64,000 bases of DNA from Mesorhizobium sp. CA8 (GCF_020164955.1 NZ_JAIUHG010000025.1:1-64000); one strand, 5' to 3'; numbered from the stretch's first letter, positions 17,059 through 28,652 are shown. Notes: generated by a model not told the origin, from the sequence alone. A program made the numbers and translations.

Positions 17059-18132
17059 CTATCCGGCCACTTCATTTCGCGCGCCGATCTTGCGCTCCGA
17101 CATGGGAAAAATCGCCACCAGTCGGGCCGCGACCCGCCGTTTGAGCACTCCATCCAGAACTTCGATCGGCAGCAGCCACTCATGGCTGCCTGCCCGCAGC
17201 CGTATGAAGAAATGCATCTTGTAGGCGGCGATGGCGCCGCGCGTGGCCGGATCGGCGCTGACATCGACAACGAATACCGAGCCGATGCGTGCCGGCCATG
17301 GCAGTCTGGCAAAGGCGGTGCCGAGGAAATCGCCAAGCCCATAGGCGATCACGGTGTCGCCGATGCGCTCGATGGGCTGCAAGACATGAGCGTGATGCCC
17401 GGCGATCAGCCGGACACCGTGATCCGCCAGCCGCCTCGCCAGCGCCCGGGTTGCAAGTCGTGGAAAATGCCGGAACTCCCAGTCCCAATGCGGCACGGCG
17501 CAGGTGAGATCGATGCCGGAAACGGCGTCGCTCGGCCATTCGGCGGCACGCATCGAGATGCGTTCTTCGAACGGCGCGGCGTCCGTGTTGCGCCACAGCG
17601 TGAAGGCCGCAAAGCCGACCATCAGCGATCCGGCCGCATGACGCTGGGCGGGCCCCCCGGCAACCGTGCCGATGGTCCGGATCCCGAGCCGCTTCAACGC
17701 CGCGAGCGTTTCCTCGAAACCGGCGATGCCCTGATCGAGCATATGGTTGTTGGCCAGGGACAGAACGAGCCTGTCGCGCGCGATGCCGGCGGCTGCGAGC
17801 GCATCGGCCAGGAAACGCTCGCTCATCGCATGATGCGTGCCGAGCCGCGTGCCCATGACCGCGCGTGCGCGTTCGACGATCGGGCTTTCGCAATTGCCGA
17901 TCACGAGGTCGGCGGACGAAAGCAGCGTCGTGATTGCCGGATCGCATTCCGGCGCACCGCGATTGGCGACGGCCGAGATGTCGCCGACGAAGGCCAGCCG
18001 CACCTTCCGTGTGGGCTGCGGATCGAGCAACGTCGCCGTGGGCGCCCCGAAGCCGCTTCTGTCGCCGGCAAGCGATGGTCTGAGCAGGCGCGGCAGCCAC
18101 GACAGTTTATAGGCAAGCGGATAGTTCGACAC
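17059..18132 (-). CDS. CapA family protein (poly-gamma-glutamate capsule biosynthesis type)
   Basis: This 357-aa metallophosphatase-fold protein of the CapA/PgsA family shows the metal and active-site blocks in order: FVGDIS, GNCESPI, LANNHMLDQG, GHHAHVLQP and YGLGDFLG. CapA takes part in polyglutamate capsule assembly in Bacillus, but many alphaproteobacterial members stand alone, as here, with unknown role. No CapB/CapC neighbours are seen. It starts with GTG after GGATGG and has no signal peptide. Its 3' end lies four bases from the end of the DUF2314 pseudogene. Confidence 0.88.
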   Translation of the reverse strand: MSNYPLAYKLSWLPRLLRPSLAGDRSGFGAPTATLLDPQPTRKVRLAFVGDISAVANRGAPECDPAITTLLSSADLVIGNCESPIVERARAVMGTRLGTHHAMSERFLADALAAAGIARDRLVLSLANNHMLDQGIAGFEETLAALKRLGIRTIGTVAGGPAQRHAAGSLMVGFAAFTLWRNTDAAPFEERISMRAAEWPSDAVSGIDLTCAVPHWDWEFRHFPRLATRALARRLADHGVRLIAGHHAHVLQPIERIGDTVIAYGLGDFLGTAFARLPWPARIGSVFVVDVSADPATRGAIAAYKMHFFIRLRAGSHEWLLPIEVLDGVLKRRVAARLVAIFPMSERKIGARNEVAG

Positions 18133-18255
18133 GGGCCCATCCAGTTTCGCCCTGTGTAGACTGTCTGATGGGCCGGTTGAAGCGGGTAACCCGCGGCGGG
18201 CATCTTCGACTGACCGAAATGCGTGTATGCTCGCGAGCAGTGGAGGGCGATGACG

Positions 18256-19506
18256 ATGCGTAGAGTGATCCTTGCAGCAGCCTTGTTTGCATTCCTGCCG
18301 GCGTCCGTTGCCTGGGCGGAGATGCCGGACGCGGCCAAGTCCATGTTCGAGGCGAAGAGCGTGGCCGACCGGAACACGGCGCTGTCGACGTTGGAGGCGG
18401 CGGCGGCTAGGGACCCGGCCTCGGCCTATGCGGCCGGGGCCGGCGAATTCTTCACCGCGCTTGAGCTACTCGCCGGCGGCCTGCATCGCCACGGTTTCGA
18501 GAGCCCGAAATCCTTCATGCTGCCTCTGATGCGGTTGCCCGTGCCCGACAATCCCAACCCGCAGCCGCTGACCTACGAAGAATTCCGCCCCATCCTGGTC
18601 GCCTTCCGTGACCGGCTGGAGAAATCCGCCGTCACGCTTGGCTCCGTGCCAAAAGATGCCGATATCGGCATGGTGGTCGATCTCACCCATGTCGGCATCG
18701 ACCTCAACGAAGATGGCAAGCTCGCGCCCGACGAAAGCATCGCCGCCGTCATCGCGTCGCTCTCACGCGGCAGCGTCGACACAAGCGATGCCGCGCCTTC
18801 GCTCACCTTCCGCTTCGACCGCGCCGACGGCTTCTGGCTGCAGGGCTACGCCGAATTCCTGATGGCGCAGGCCGATTTCTGGCTGGCGCATGATTTCCGC
18901 AATGCCTTCGACGGCTCGTTCCACATGCTGTTCCCGCGCGCGAAACTGCCATTGCAGGATACGCTCGTGCCGCTGGACGGCGGCATGAGCGGCAACATGT
19001 TCGCCTCGGAATGGCGCTTCGCCGACTTCATCTCCCTGGTGCATCTCGTCAACTGGCCGGTGATCGAGCCGGAACGCCGGCAGGCCGCGCGACGCCACCT
19101 GCTGGAGATGATCCGCCTGTCGCGCGAGGACTGGAAGTCGATCCTGGCCGAGACCGACAATGACCGTGAATGGCTGCCGGGACCGCAGCAGAAGGGCGTC
19201 AATCCACTCACCGGCCTCGAGGTCGGCGAGGAACAGGTGCAGGCCTGGCTCGCCACGCTGACGGTGGCCGAGGATCTTCTCGAAGGCCACGCGCTGCTGC
19301 CGCATTTCCGCATCGCCGGCAAGGGCATCAACATGAAGCGCTTCTTCGACGAGCCGAAACCTTTTGACCTGGTCCTTTCGATCACCGGCCCCGGCATCGC
19401 GCCCTATCTCGAAAGCGGAAAAATCCTCACCAGCGACGATTTCGACCAGATCCAGCGCGAGTTCGGCGGCGCCGGCTTTTTGACGTTTGCGCTGTGGTTC
19501 AATTGA
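18256..19506 (+). CDS. Exported hypothetical protein with an EF-hand loop
   Basis: This is a 416-aa protein with a signal peptide (residues 1-22, AWA cleavage) and no recognised family. Around residues 149-160 it has a textbook 12-residue EF-hand calcium loop: D1, N3, D5, G6, hydrophobic L8, E12, followed by a helix. The rest is helical and rich in aromatic residues (DGFWLQGYAEFLMAQADFWLAHDF). The ATG at 18256 is placed 8 bases from GGAGGG; the ATG at 18250 is too close. A periplasmic calcium-linked role is inference only. Confidence 0.75.
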   Translation: MRRVILAAALFAFLPASVAWAEMPDAAKSMFEAKSVADRNTALSTLEAAAARDPASAYAAGAGEFFTALELLAGGLHRHGFESPKSFMLPLMRLPVPDNPNPQPLTYEEFRPILVAFRDRLEKSAVTLGSVPKDADIGMVVDLTHVGIDLNEDGKLAPDESIAAVIASLSRGSVDTSDAAPSLTFRFDRADGFWLQGYAEFLMAQADFWLAHDFRNAFDGSFHMLFPRAKLPLQDTLVPLDGGMSGNMFASEWRFADFISLVHLVNWPVIEPERRQAARRHLLEMIRLSREDWKSILAETDNDREWLPGPQQKGVNPLTGLEVGEEQVQAWLATLTVAEDLLEGHALLPHFRIAGKGINMKRFFDEPKPFDLVLSITGPGIAPYLESGKILTSDDFDQIQREFGGAGFLTFALWFN

Positions 19507-19532
19507 GGCCGCCGAACCGAGGTAACCGCTGA

Positions 19533-19628
19533 AGCATGATCCCGAAAAGTAGGAACCGGTTTTCGGAAAAAAATCATGCTCCGATAAAGAGTTAGATCAG
19601 GATGGCGATTCAACGAAACGTCATCCTG
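19533..19628. repeat. Dispersed two-hairpin palindromic repeat, copy 1
   Basis: The first stem pairs AGCATGAT (19533) with ATCATGCT (19573-19580) and encloses a second inverted pair (CCGAAAA/TTTTCGG). A second hairpin pairs CAGGATG (19598) with CATCCTG (19622). Related cores recur at 27055, 32635, 48164 and 52755 in this window. The element sits between two convergent genes. Confidence 0.85.
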
Positions 19629-19630
19629 AA

Positions 19631-20854
19631 CTAAAGGATCGCCCCTTGATAAAGCACCGCTTCGGCCTCCTCCGGCGCGAAGCGCCGCGCCAGGGTGCGG
19701 AAGGCGCTGTGGACACCGTCGCGGTCGAGGTTGCAGCTTCTGAGATGGCGGATGGCCAGTGTCGGATCAAATTCGGTGCGCCCGTGCAGGACCCGCTGAT
19801 TGTCGAAGACCAGCACCTCGCCGGGCTGCAGCTGGTGCTGGAACTGGTTCGCCGGATCGCAGATCAGCCGCGTCAGCTCGGCAAGCGCTTCAATCAGCCC
19901 GTCGATCTCGTCGATCGAGCCAGTCTGCGGCGCCAGGCAGCGGTCGTTATAGCGCAGGCCGGTGACGGCGCCGCTCGCGTCGAGGCTGATGACATGCGCC
20001 TCGGCGCTGAAGAACACTTCGCCGGCATGCTCGCGATGGAATGTCACGCCATGACGGGTCAGCAGGTCGAAGAGCTCCGGTCTGTTCCTGCGCATCCGCT
20101 CGGCGACTTGGAAACCATCGACCATCAACGAGGTGCCGCCGCTGCCGGCGCCGGTCCTGATGGCATGGAAGAAGATGAAGCCCGGCGGCGAATAGCGGAA
20201 CGGCTCGTCGGTGTGCGGAATTTGCGCGCGCGCCGTTTCCCCGGCCACCCGGGCGTCCGGCCGTGAGATGAGATCGAAAACCTTGCCGTAACTGGTCTCC
20301 CGCACGGGCCCGTAGCGGCCGGCGACGCGCAGCGTCGCCTCAGGCTCGGCCGGGACGCCGGTCAGCATGGCGATGCCATGGTCGCGCAAGGCGCGCAGCG
20401 ACTGGAAAAGCGCCGCGTCGTCCTCCACCACGGCGTCGAAGGCGAAGCGCCCAAGCCGCGCGCCGAGATCGCTATTCCACAGTTCCGGCTGAAAGCGTGG
20501 CGCGCCGAAATCGCCGCCGCGTCGGGCATGGGCCGCCAAAAAGCCCGCCGCGAAGCGCGAGACGTGGCCGTCCTGCCAGACCACGTCCATCGTCCCGCTC
20601 GTCGAGATTTCGATCGACGCCGCGCGGATGTCGGCCGGAACATCGGCCGGTGTCAGCCAGCGCTTCCCGGAAGCGGTGTCGCCGCATATCTCGCATTCGC
20701 AGGCAAGCCGCAGCCAGCGCATCGACAGCCGGCCGGCGCTGCCGTCATCGAATTCCACGGCGATGCGCGGCCCTTCATTGCGCATCGACCGCAACGAGCG
20801 CGAAGCCTCAAGAGCCCGACCGGTGGGGACAGAATGCGTTTGCATATCGAGCAT
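19631..20854 (-). CDS. Gamma-butyrobetaine hydroxylase-like 2-oxoglutarate dioxygenase
   Basis: This Fe(II)/2-oxoglutarate dioxygenase of 407 aa has the two-domain layout of gamma-butyrobetaine hydroxylase (last step of carnitine synthesis). The N-terminal zinc domain shows C52, C54, C57 and H97, matching the BBOX spacing. The catalytic TauD-like domain has H214 and D216 (HTDEPF) and H357 in DNQRVLHGR. Substrate could be gamma-butyrobetaine or a related trimethylammonium acid. The ATG at 20854 has GGAAGG upstream, and the longer frame would run over the regulator's start. A divergent LysR gene probably controls it. Confidence 0.87.
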   Translation of the reverse strand: MLDMQTHSVPTGRALEASRSLRSMRNEGPRIAVEFDDGSAGRLSMRWLRLACECEICGDTASGKRWLTPADVPADIRAASIEISTSGTMDVVWQDGHVSRFAAGFLAAHARRGGDFGAPRFQPELWNSDLGARLGRFAFDAVVEDDAALFQSLRALRDHGIAMLTGVPAEPEATLRVAGRYGPVRETSYGKVFDLISRPDARVAGETARAQIPHTDEPFRYSPPGFIFFHAIRTGAGSGGTSLMVDGFQVAERMRRNRPELFDLLTRHGVTFHREHAGEVFFSAEAHVISLDASGAVTGLRYNDRCLAPQTGSIDEIDGLIEALAELTRLICDPANQFQHQLQPGEVLVFDNQRVLHGRTEFDPTLAIRHLRSCNLDRDGVHSAFRTLARRFAPEEAEAVLYQGAIL

Positions 20855-20916
20855 TGCGAGGGCCTTCCTGGATTGAGTTACCTTCAACAACGCTAGGCCG
20901 CAGCCGGCTTTTTCTG

Positions 20917-20955
20917 CAAACGAGTTTGTTTTTGCAAGTTTTGAGCTAAGCTCAA
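20917..20955. promoter_or_regulatory. Two palindromes between the BBOX-like gene and its LysR regulator
   Basis: CAAACGAGTTTG (20917-20928) is a 12-bp inverted repeat, and TTGAGCTAAGCTCAA (20941-20955) is a perfect 7+1+7 palindrome ending three bases before the LysR start codon. The second fits the T-N11-A symmetry of LysR-type sites and its place would allow autorepression. Binding is inferred. Confidence 0.6.
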
Positions 20956-20958
20956 TCC

Positions 20959-21894
20959 ATGACGCTTCTTCGCGAGCTCCCTCTGTCGGCATTGCGTGCG
21001 CTGGCCGCCGCTGCGCGAACCGGCAGTCTCACCCGCGCCGCCGACGAGCTCGGCGTCACGCCCGGCGCCGTCGGCCATCAGTTGCGGCAGTTGGAGGATC
21101 GGCTTGGCGTCAAGCTGGTCAGGCGCGAGGGCAACGGCATTGCACTCACGCGCATTGCCGAGGCGGCGCTGCCCGACATCGACCGCGGCTTCGACGCGCT
21201 GGCCTCCGGCTTGCGGCGGCTGCGTTTCGAGCGCCGTGCCGATACGTTCACCATCGCGGCCGATCCTTCCTTTTCGTCGCTTTGGCTAGCGCCACGGCTT
21301 GACAAAGTTCGAGCGGCTCTCGGCAGACTGGACGTGCGCATCGTCGTGTCGATCACGTTGGATTCGATGCTGGAGGAAGGCATCGACCTCGCCATCAGCT
21401 ACCGCAACAGCACGGCCAGGGATCTCGCATCGGCCGACCTCTTCACCGAAAGGGTGATCCCGGCGTGCGCTCCGGCGCTGATCCACAACCGCACCGATCA
21501 GGACAGCGCCGAAGTGCTCGACCGCCTGCCCCTCCTCCACATCGACCAGACGATGGGCGACGACGTCTACCCCACATGGGCAAGCTGGTTCACCGCCGCC
21601 GGCCGCCAGCGCAAGCACATCGACCATGGACCACGGTTTCCTTTGACCGTGCTGGCCGCCCAGGCCGCGCTTTCCGGCATGGGCGCGCTGCTTGCCAGCG
21701 AACTGGTGCTGAGGGAGCATTTCGGCTCCGGCCAACTCGTCGAGATCGCCCGCGAGGTTCCGGCATTGACCATCAAGCGCCGCCTGGTCTGGCCGGTGGA
21801 CGGACCGAAGGCCCGCCGCGCCAGCGCCGTCGCCAAGGCGCTTGCCGCTGTTGCTATGGCGGAGGCGGACGATCCCGGGCCTATCGGATCATGA
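20959..21894 (+). CDS. LysR family transcriptional regulator, GcvA-like
   Basis: This 311-aa regulator has an N-terminal LysR helix-turn-helix (ALRALAAAARTGSLTRAADELGVTPGAVGHQLRQLEDRLG) and a C-terminal periplasmic-binding-like effector domain. The PLSALRAL...TPGAVGHQ form is closest to GcvA-type members. It is divergent from the BBOX-like dioxygenase, with a 104-base spacer holding two palindromes, so it most likely senses a betaine- or carnitine-type compound (inference). A perfect hairpin (CTGACAG-CCTT-CTGTCAG, 21903-21920) follows the stop but lacks a T tract. Confidence 0.9.
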   Translation: MTLLRELPLSALRALAAAARTGSLTRAADELGVTPGAVGHQLRQLEDRLGVKLVRREGNGIALTRIAEAALPDIDRGFDALASGLRRLRFERRADTFTIAADPSFSSLWLAPRLDKVRAALGRLDVRIVVSITLDSMLEEGIDLAISYRNSTARDLASADLFTERVIPACAPALIHNRTDQDSAEVLDRLPLLHIDQTMGDDVYPTWASWFTAAGRQRKHIDHGPRFPLTVLAAQAALSGMGALLASELVLREHFGSGQLVEIAREVPALTIKRRLVWPVDGPKARRASAVAKALAAVAMAEADDPGPIGS

Positions 21895-21993
21895 CGCCTC
21901 TCCTGACAGCCTTCTGTCAGCAGCGTCCACGCGCGGCCGGAGCCCTTTCACTCGGCTCTTTCCATTTCGGCCGAGTCCACCCATATTCGGACC

Positions 21994-25104
<3,111 letters not shown>

Positions 25105-25438
25105 CGCTTTTTGCGTTCTCCCTTTGGGGGAGAAGGCAAGCGCTCCACCGGCGCCGCTCGAAGCGGACCACTTGCCTCCGCACCTCCCCCGGTGTACCCA
25201 ATCTCCAATTCGAACGTCCAGCAAGGAGGGCTGCGTGCATTTTTATCGCCACCGTCAGCGCGGCCCTGTCTGTGCCCTGCGAGCTTGCTTGCAGGGCTGA
25301 CCAGGACGGTCCGGGTTTTCCCGCTTCGATTTTTGGTCTGCCCTTCGTGGTGCCGCTGAACCTGGCCTGATGGCCCGCCGGCGCACCGTCAAAGTGCATC
25401 ACAGCCCGAGTTCCTCCGGGCAGACCAGAGAAATCGAC
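25105..25438. other. 334-base spacer with hairpins upstream of the ABC-F gene
   Basis: It contains a terminator-like palindrome just after uvrB (TTCTCCCTTTGGGGGAGAA, 25119-25137) and a strong stem GCCCTGC/GCAGGGC (25274-25297). A 9-bp long-range pair GGTCTGCCC (25335-25343) with GGGCAGACC (25418-25426) ends near the ABC-F start codon. No convincing gene is present. Confidence 0.55.
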
Positions 25439-26965
25439 ATGGCCCTGATCAGCCTCAAATCCCTCGGCGTCACCATGAGTGCGCCGCTCTTCTCCAACCT
25501 CGACCTCATCATCGGCGCCGGCGACCGGCTCGGCATCGTCGCGGCCAATGGCCGTGGCAAATCCACACTTCTCAAATGCCTGGCCGGTGCGTTCGAACCC
25601 ACCGCCGGCGACATAGCAAGGTCGCGCGGCCTGCGCGTCGGCCATGTCGGGCAATCCGTTCCCGACGCGCTGCTCGGCCGCAGCTTCCATGACGTCGTCG
25701 CCGATGCCCTGCCGCGCGAACAGCGTGAGAGCGAACTATGGCGCGTCGACGTGGTGCTGGATTCACTCGACGTGCCTGAAGAAATGCGCGGCCGGCCGAT
25801 GCGCGCGCTGAGCGGCGGCTGGCAGCGGCTGGCGCTGATCGCCCGCGTCTGGGTCACCGATCCGGACGTGCTCCTGCTCGACGAGCCGACCAATCATCTC
25901 GACCTCGCCAGGATCAGCCAGCTCGAGACATGGCTCAACACGCTGCTGCGCGACGTGCCGGTCATCATCGCCAGCCACGACCGCGCCTTCCTCGACGCCA
26001 CCACCAACCGAACGCTTTTCCTGCGCCCGGAAGAGTCGGCGGTGTTCGCGCTGCCCTATTCCCGTGCCCGGCAGGCGCTCGACGAGCTCGACGCCTCGAC
26101 GGCGCGCAAGTTCGAGCGCGACATGAAGATCGCCCAGCAGCTGCGAAAGCAGGCCGCCAAGTTGAACAATATTGGCATCAATTCCGGCAGCGACCTTTTG
26201 ACGGTGAAGACCAGGCAGCTCAAGGAACGGGCCGAGAAGCTGGAGGATGCCGCCATACAAGCGCATCGCGAGCGCTCGGCCGGCGCAATCAAGCTGGCGA
26301 ACCGCGGCACCCACGCCAAAGTGCTGATCACGCTGGAGGACGCGGCGGTCGAAACCCCTGACGGCATGCTGCTGTTCAGGACCGGCAAGCGCCACATCTG
26401 CCAAGGCGATCGCATCGTGCTGCTTGGCCGCAACGGCGTGGGCAAGACGCGCTTCATCGCGATGATCCGCGACGCCGTCGCCGAGCCGGCGTCAGTTGCA
26501 AATGTCAAGGTGACGCCATCGACCGTGCTCGGTTACAGCGATCAGGCGCTGTCGGGCATCGATGGCGACGACACACCGCTGGCGATGGTCTCGCGCCGCT
26601 TCGAGCTTGGCGAGCAGCGCGTCCGCTCGCTGCTCGCCGGCGCCGGCGTCGCCATCGAGATGCAGGAGAGGAAGATCGGCGCTCTGTCCGGCGGACAGAG
26701 ATCGAGGCTGATGATGCTGGTGCTCAGGCTCATCCATCCCAATTTCTGTCTGCTCGACGAGCCGACCAATCATCTCGACATCGACGGCCAGGAAGCATTG
26801 GAGGACGAATTGCTGAAGCATCAGGCAAGCTGCCTGCTTGCCTCGCATGACCGCTCCTTCATCCGAGCCGTCGGCAACCGTTTCTGGCTGATCGACAAGC
26901 GGCGGCTGACCGAAGTCGACGATCCGGAGGCGTTCTTCCGCTCGGTCGCTGAAATGCCCAGTTGA
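25439..26965 (+). CDS. ABC-F family ATP-binding protein
   Basis: This 508-aa protein has two fused ABC domains and no membrane segment, the layout of ABC-F factors that act on the ribosome (Uup/EttA/antibiotic-protection types). Each half shows a Walker A (ANGRGKST; GRNGVGKT), a signature (LSGGWQRLAL; LSGGQRSRLM) and LLDEPTNHLD. A basic helical linker lies between them (ARKFERDMKIAQQLRKQAAK). The ATG at 25439 is preceded by AGAG; an in-frame ATG at 25370 would add 23 residues and cannot be excluded. The hairpin-rich leader may matter for regulation. Confidence 0.92.
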   Translation: MALISLKSLGVTMSAPLFSNLDLIIGAGDRLGIVAANGRGKSTLLKCLAGAFEPTAGDIARSRGLRVGHVGQSVPDALLGRSFHDVVADALPREQRESELWRVDVVLDSLDVPEEMRGRPMRALSGGWQRLALIARVWVTDPDVLLLDEPTNHLDLARISQLETWLNTLLRDVPVIIASHDRAFLDATTNRTLFLRPEESAVFALPYSRARQALDELDASTARKFERDMKIAQQLRKQAAKLNNIGINSGSDLLTVKTRQLKERAEKLEDAAIQAHRERSAGAIKLANRGTHAKVLITLEDAAVETPDGMLLFRTGKRHICQGDRIVLLGRNGVGKTRFIAMIRDAVAEPASVANVKVTPSTVLGYSDQALSGIDGDDTPLAMVSRRFELGEQRVRSLLAGAGVAIEMQERKIGALSGGQRSRLMMLVLRLIHPNFCLLDEPTNHLDIDGQEALEDELLKHQASCLLASHDRSFIRAVGNRFWLIDKRRLTEVDDPEAFFRSVAEMPS

Positions 26966-27054
26966 GAGACGGTGCATCAGCCGGGCCGGCATTCAAAGTG
27001 CTGCCGGCCCGGCAATACTTTTCCACCCGCTAAAAAAGGAGCATGTTGAGTTGC

Positions 27055-27161
27055 TTAAAGCATGTCTCCCGAAAGTGGGAACCGGTTTCGGGATAAAGAC
27101 ATGCATAAAATTAAGACCCTAAAGCGCATGGAGCGAATCTGAAAGATCGCGACGCGCTTTA
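27055..27161. repeat. Dispersed two-hairpin palindromic repeat, copy 2
   Basis: This 107-base element has a first hairpin with CATGTCTCCCGAAAG facing its rough complement and a second hairpin opening TAAAGCGCATGGAGCG and closing GACGCGCTTTA. It is nearly identical to 32635-32740 along its whole length, and its core is related to the copies at 19533, 48164 and 52755. Confidence 0.88.
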
Positions 27162-27180
27162 GCCATGGAGGGAACGGGCC

Positions 27181-27570
27181 ATGCGTGCAGTGGACATCGT
27201 CAGCAATCTTTACCAGGCCTATGCGGAGCGCGACATCGAGGGCGCCCTCGCGCGATGCTCCGAGGATGTCGTGTTCCGCTGGATTGCCGATCCCCGGCAA
27301 TCGCGGCACGCCGGCACCGCGCACGGCAAGCAGGAATTCCTCGCCAGGCTCCTGGTGCTCGACGACGACTTCGAGTACCGGCACTTTGTTCCGGTCGAGA
27401 TCATCGACGGCGGCGACAAGGTCGCCGCGCAGGTCGAGATCCACATGACGCGCCGCGCCACCGGCGAGGAGTTCATCATGCGCACCGCTAATTTCTGGAC
27501 GGTGCGCGACGGCGAGATCATCGAGATGGTGGAATATTACGACACGGCGTTGGCGGCGTCGGTGTTCTGA
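27181..27570 (+). CDS. SnoaL-like / NTF2-fold protein
   Basis: This 129-aa protein of the nuclear transport factor 2 fold has an N-terminal helix pair (IVSNLYQAYAERDIEGALARCSEDVVFRWIA) followed by beta strands ending FWTVRDGEIIEMVEYYDTA, typical of SnoaL-like members. These bind small hydrophobic ligands or act as isomerases and hydrolases; no catalytic set is clear here. A good GGAGGG site precedes the ATG. It lies 19 bases after a palindromic repeat. Confidence 0.85.
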   Translation: MRAVDIVSNLYQAYAERDIEGALARCSEDVVFRWIADPRQSRHAGTAHGKQEFLARLLVLDDDFEYRHFVPVEIIDGGDKVAAQVEIHMTRRATGEEFIMRTANFWTVRDGEIIEMVEYYDTALAASVF

Positions 27571-27662
27571 AAAAAATCTCCACGATCTGTCGGATCGTCG
27601 ATTGCCGCCTCGTCCTTGGAATGCCGACACGATGATGCCGGCATCAACCAGGGAGAGACATC

Positions 27663-27845
27663 ATGTCGGTACTGTCATCCATCGGCCGTCTTGCCAAGCG
27701 GTATGCCCAGGCGCGCGCCCGTCACCGCAGCGAGCGCATCCTGCTTTCGTTGCCGGCCGAACTGCGCAAGGACATCGGCTTTCCAGAGATTTTCGAAACG
27801 CGCGAAAGCCGCCACGCCGCAACCTTCTCGGCGAAGGTCATATAA
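27663..27845 (+). CDS. Small DUF1127-like basic protein
   Basis: This 60-aa basic protein contains RHRSERILLSLPAELRKDIGFPEI, close to the conserved core of the DUF1127 / YjiS-like peptides common in Rhizobiales. Characterised members bind RNA or help with stress responses, but this copy is divergent. GGGAGAG precedes the ATG, and a terminator-like hairpin follows. Confidence 0.72.
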   Translation: MSVLSSIGRLAKRYAQARARHRSERILLSLPAELRKDIGFPEIFETRESRHAATFSAKVI

Positions 27846-27871
27846 AACGATGCTTTGAATGCCAATCTTTC

Positions 27872-27920
27872 CCGGTCCCGCCGATTGTCCGGGCTGTCGG
27901 GGACCGGCCCTTAAAAATTT
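27872..27920 (+). terminator. Intrinsic terminator after the DUF1127-like gene
   Basis: CCGGTCCC (27872-27879) and GGGACCGG (27900-27907) pair perfectly, followed by TTAAAAATTTTT. This fits termination of the small upstream gene. Confidence 0.65.
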
Positions 27921-28062
27921 TTCGTCAGGTATGTAGGATCACCACCGCCTCATCCGTCCTCGGAACAATTCCAGGAAAACTGTGAACCTGTTTTCCGTTC
28001 GGAATTGCGTAGAAATGCCCCAAGTCGCGAGCCAGATCAAACCCGTGAAGAGGAACACGAGA

Positions 28063-28479
28063 ATGAACGACCAGACCCCGCCCCGCGCCAAGGTCCTTGG
28101 CGGATTGACCCCCTACCTGCAGGTCGACGGCGCCATCAAGGCCGCCGAATTCTACAAGAAGGCCTTCGGCGCCGAGGAAGTGTTCGCCTATCCGCCGGAC
28201 GACAAGGGCCGCACCATGCACATCCATCTCTACGTCAACGGCTCGACGCTGATGCTGGGCGATGCCTATCCCGAACACGGCCATCCGCACCGAGCGGCGC
28301 AGGGTTATACGCTGCAGCTTCATCTCGGCAGCGACGATATCGATGCCTGGTGGAAGCGCGCGGTGGATGCCGGCTGCGAGGTCGTCACGCCGCTGCAGGT
28401 GATGTTCTGGGGCGACCGCTGGGGCCAGGTGAAAGACCCCTTCGGCGTCGCCTGGGCGATGAATGCGCCGGTGAAGTGA
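28063..28479 (+). CDS. VOC superfamily (PhnB-like glyoxalase fold) protein
   Basis: This is a 138-aa single-chain VOC protein of the PhnB/YdcJ type. It has the signature LTPYLQVDGAIKAAEFYKKAFGAEEVF, then GRTMHIHLYVNGSTLMLGDAYPEHG and the C-terminal WGDRWGQVKDPFGVAWAM. PhnB-like proteins lack a proven reaction despite the glyoxalase fold. The ATG at 28063 is preceded by GAGGAAC; the frame extends upstream without motif support. Confidence 0.88.
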   Translation: MNDQTPPRAKVLGGLTPYLQVDGAIKAAEFYKKAFGAEEVFAYPPDDKGRTMHIHLYVNGSTLMLGDAYPEHGHPHRAAQGYTLQLHLGSDDIDAWWKRAVDAGCEVVTPLQVMFWGDRWGQVKDPFGVAWAMNAPVK

Positions 28480-28483
28480 GCCC

Positions 28484-28652
28484 GCCCACCTCTCCCCCTG
28501 GGAGAGGTCGGATTGCCCCGATTTGCCCTTCGCAAATGGTGGCAATCCAGGTGAGGGGTAAGCGGCGCCGAACTGGCGCACCCCTCATCCGTCTCGGCGC
28601 TGCGCGCCGATCCACCTTCTCCCACAGGGAGAAAGAGACGCCACAAAGAGGA
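28484..28652. repeat. Dispersed intergenic repeat with nested palindromes
   Basis: The whole spacer between the VOC and DUF1428 genes is made of inverted blocks: CTCTCCCCCTGGGAGAG, a GGATTGCC / GGCAATCC pair around ATTTGCCCTTCGCAAAT, CAGGTGAGGGGT facing ACCCCTCATC, TCGGCGCTGCGCGCCGA, and TTCTCCCACAGGGAGAA. This composite is familiar from Mesorhizobium intergenic regions. The two flanking genes may be cotranscribed through it. Confidence 0.7.

Noticed and set aside
21895..21993. LexA box upstream of uvrB
   Set aside because: Neither GAAC-N7-GAAC nor GTTC-N7-GTTC is present; only a hairpin after the LysR gene.
28484..28652. CRISPR-like repeats in the VOC/DUF1428 spacer
   Set aside because: The blocks are inverted and nested, not direct repeats with regular spacers, and no cas gene exists in the window.
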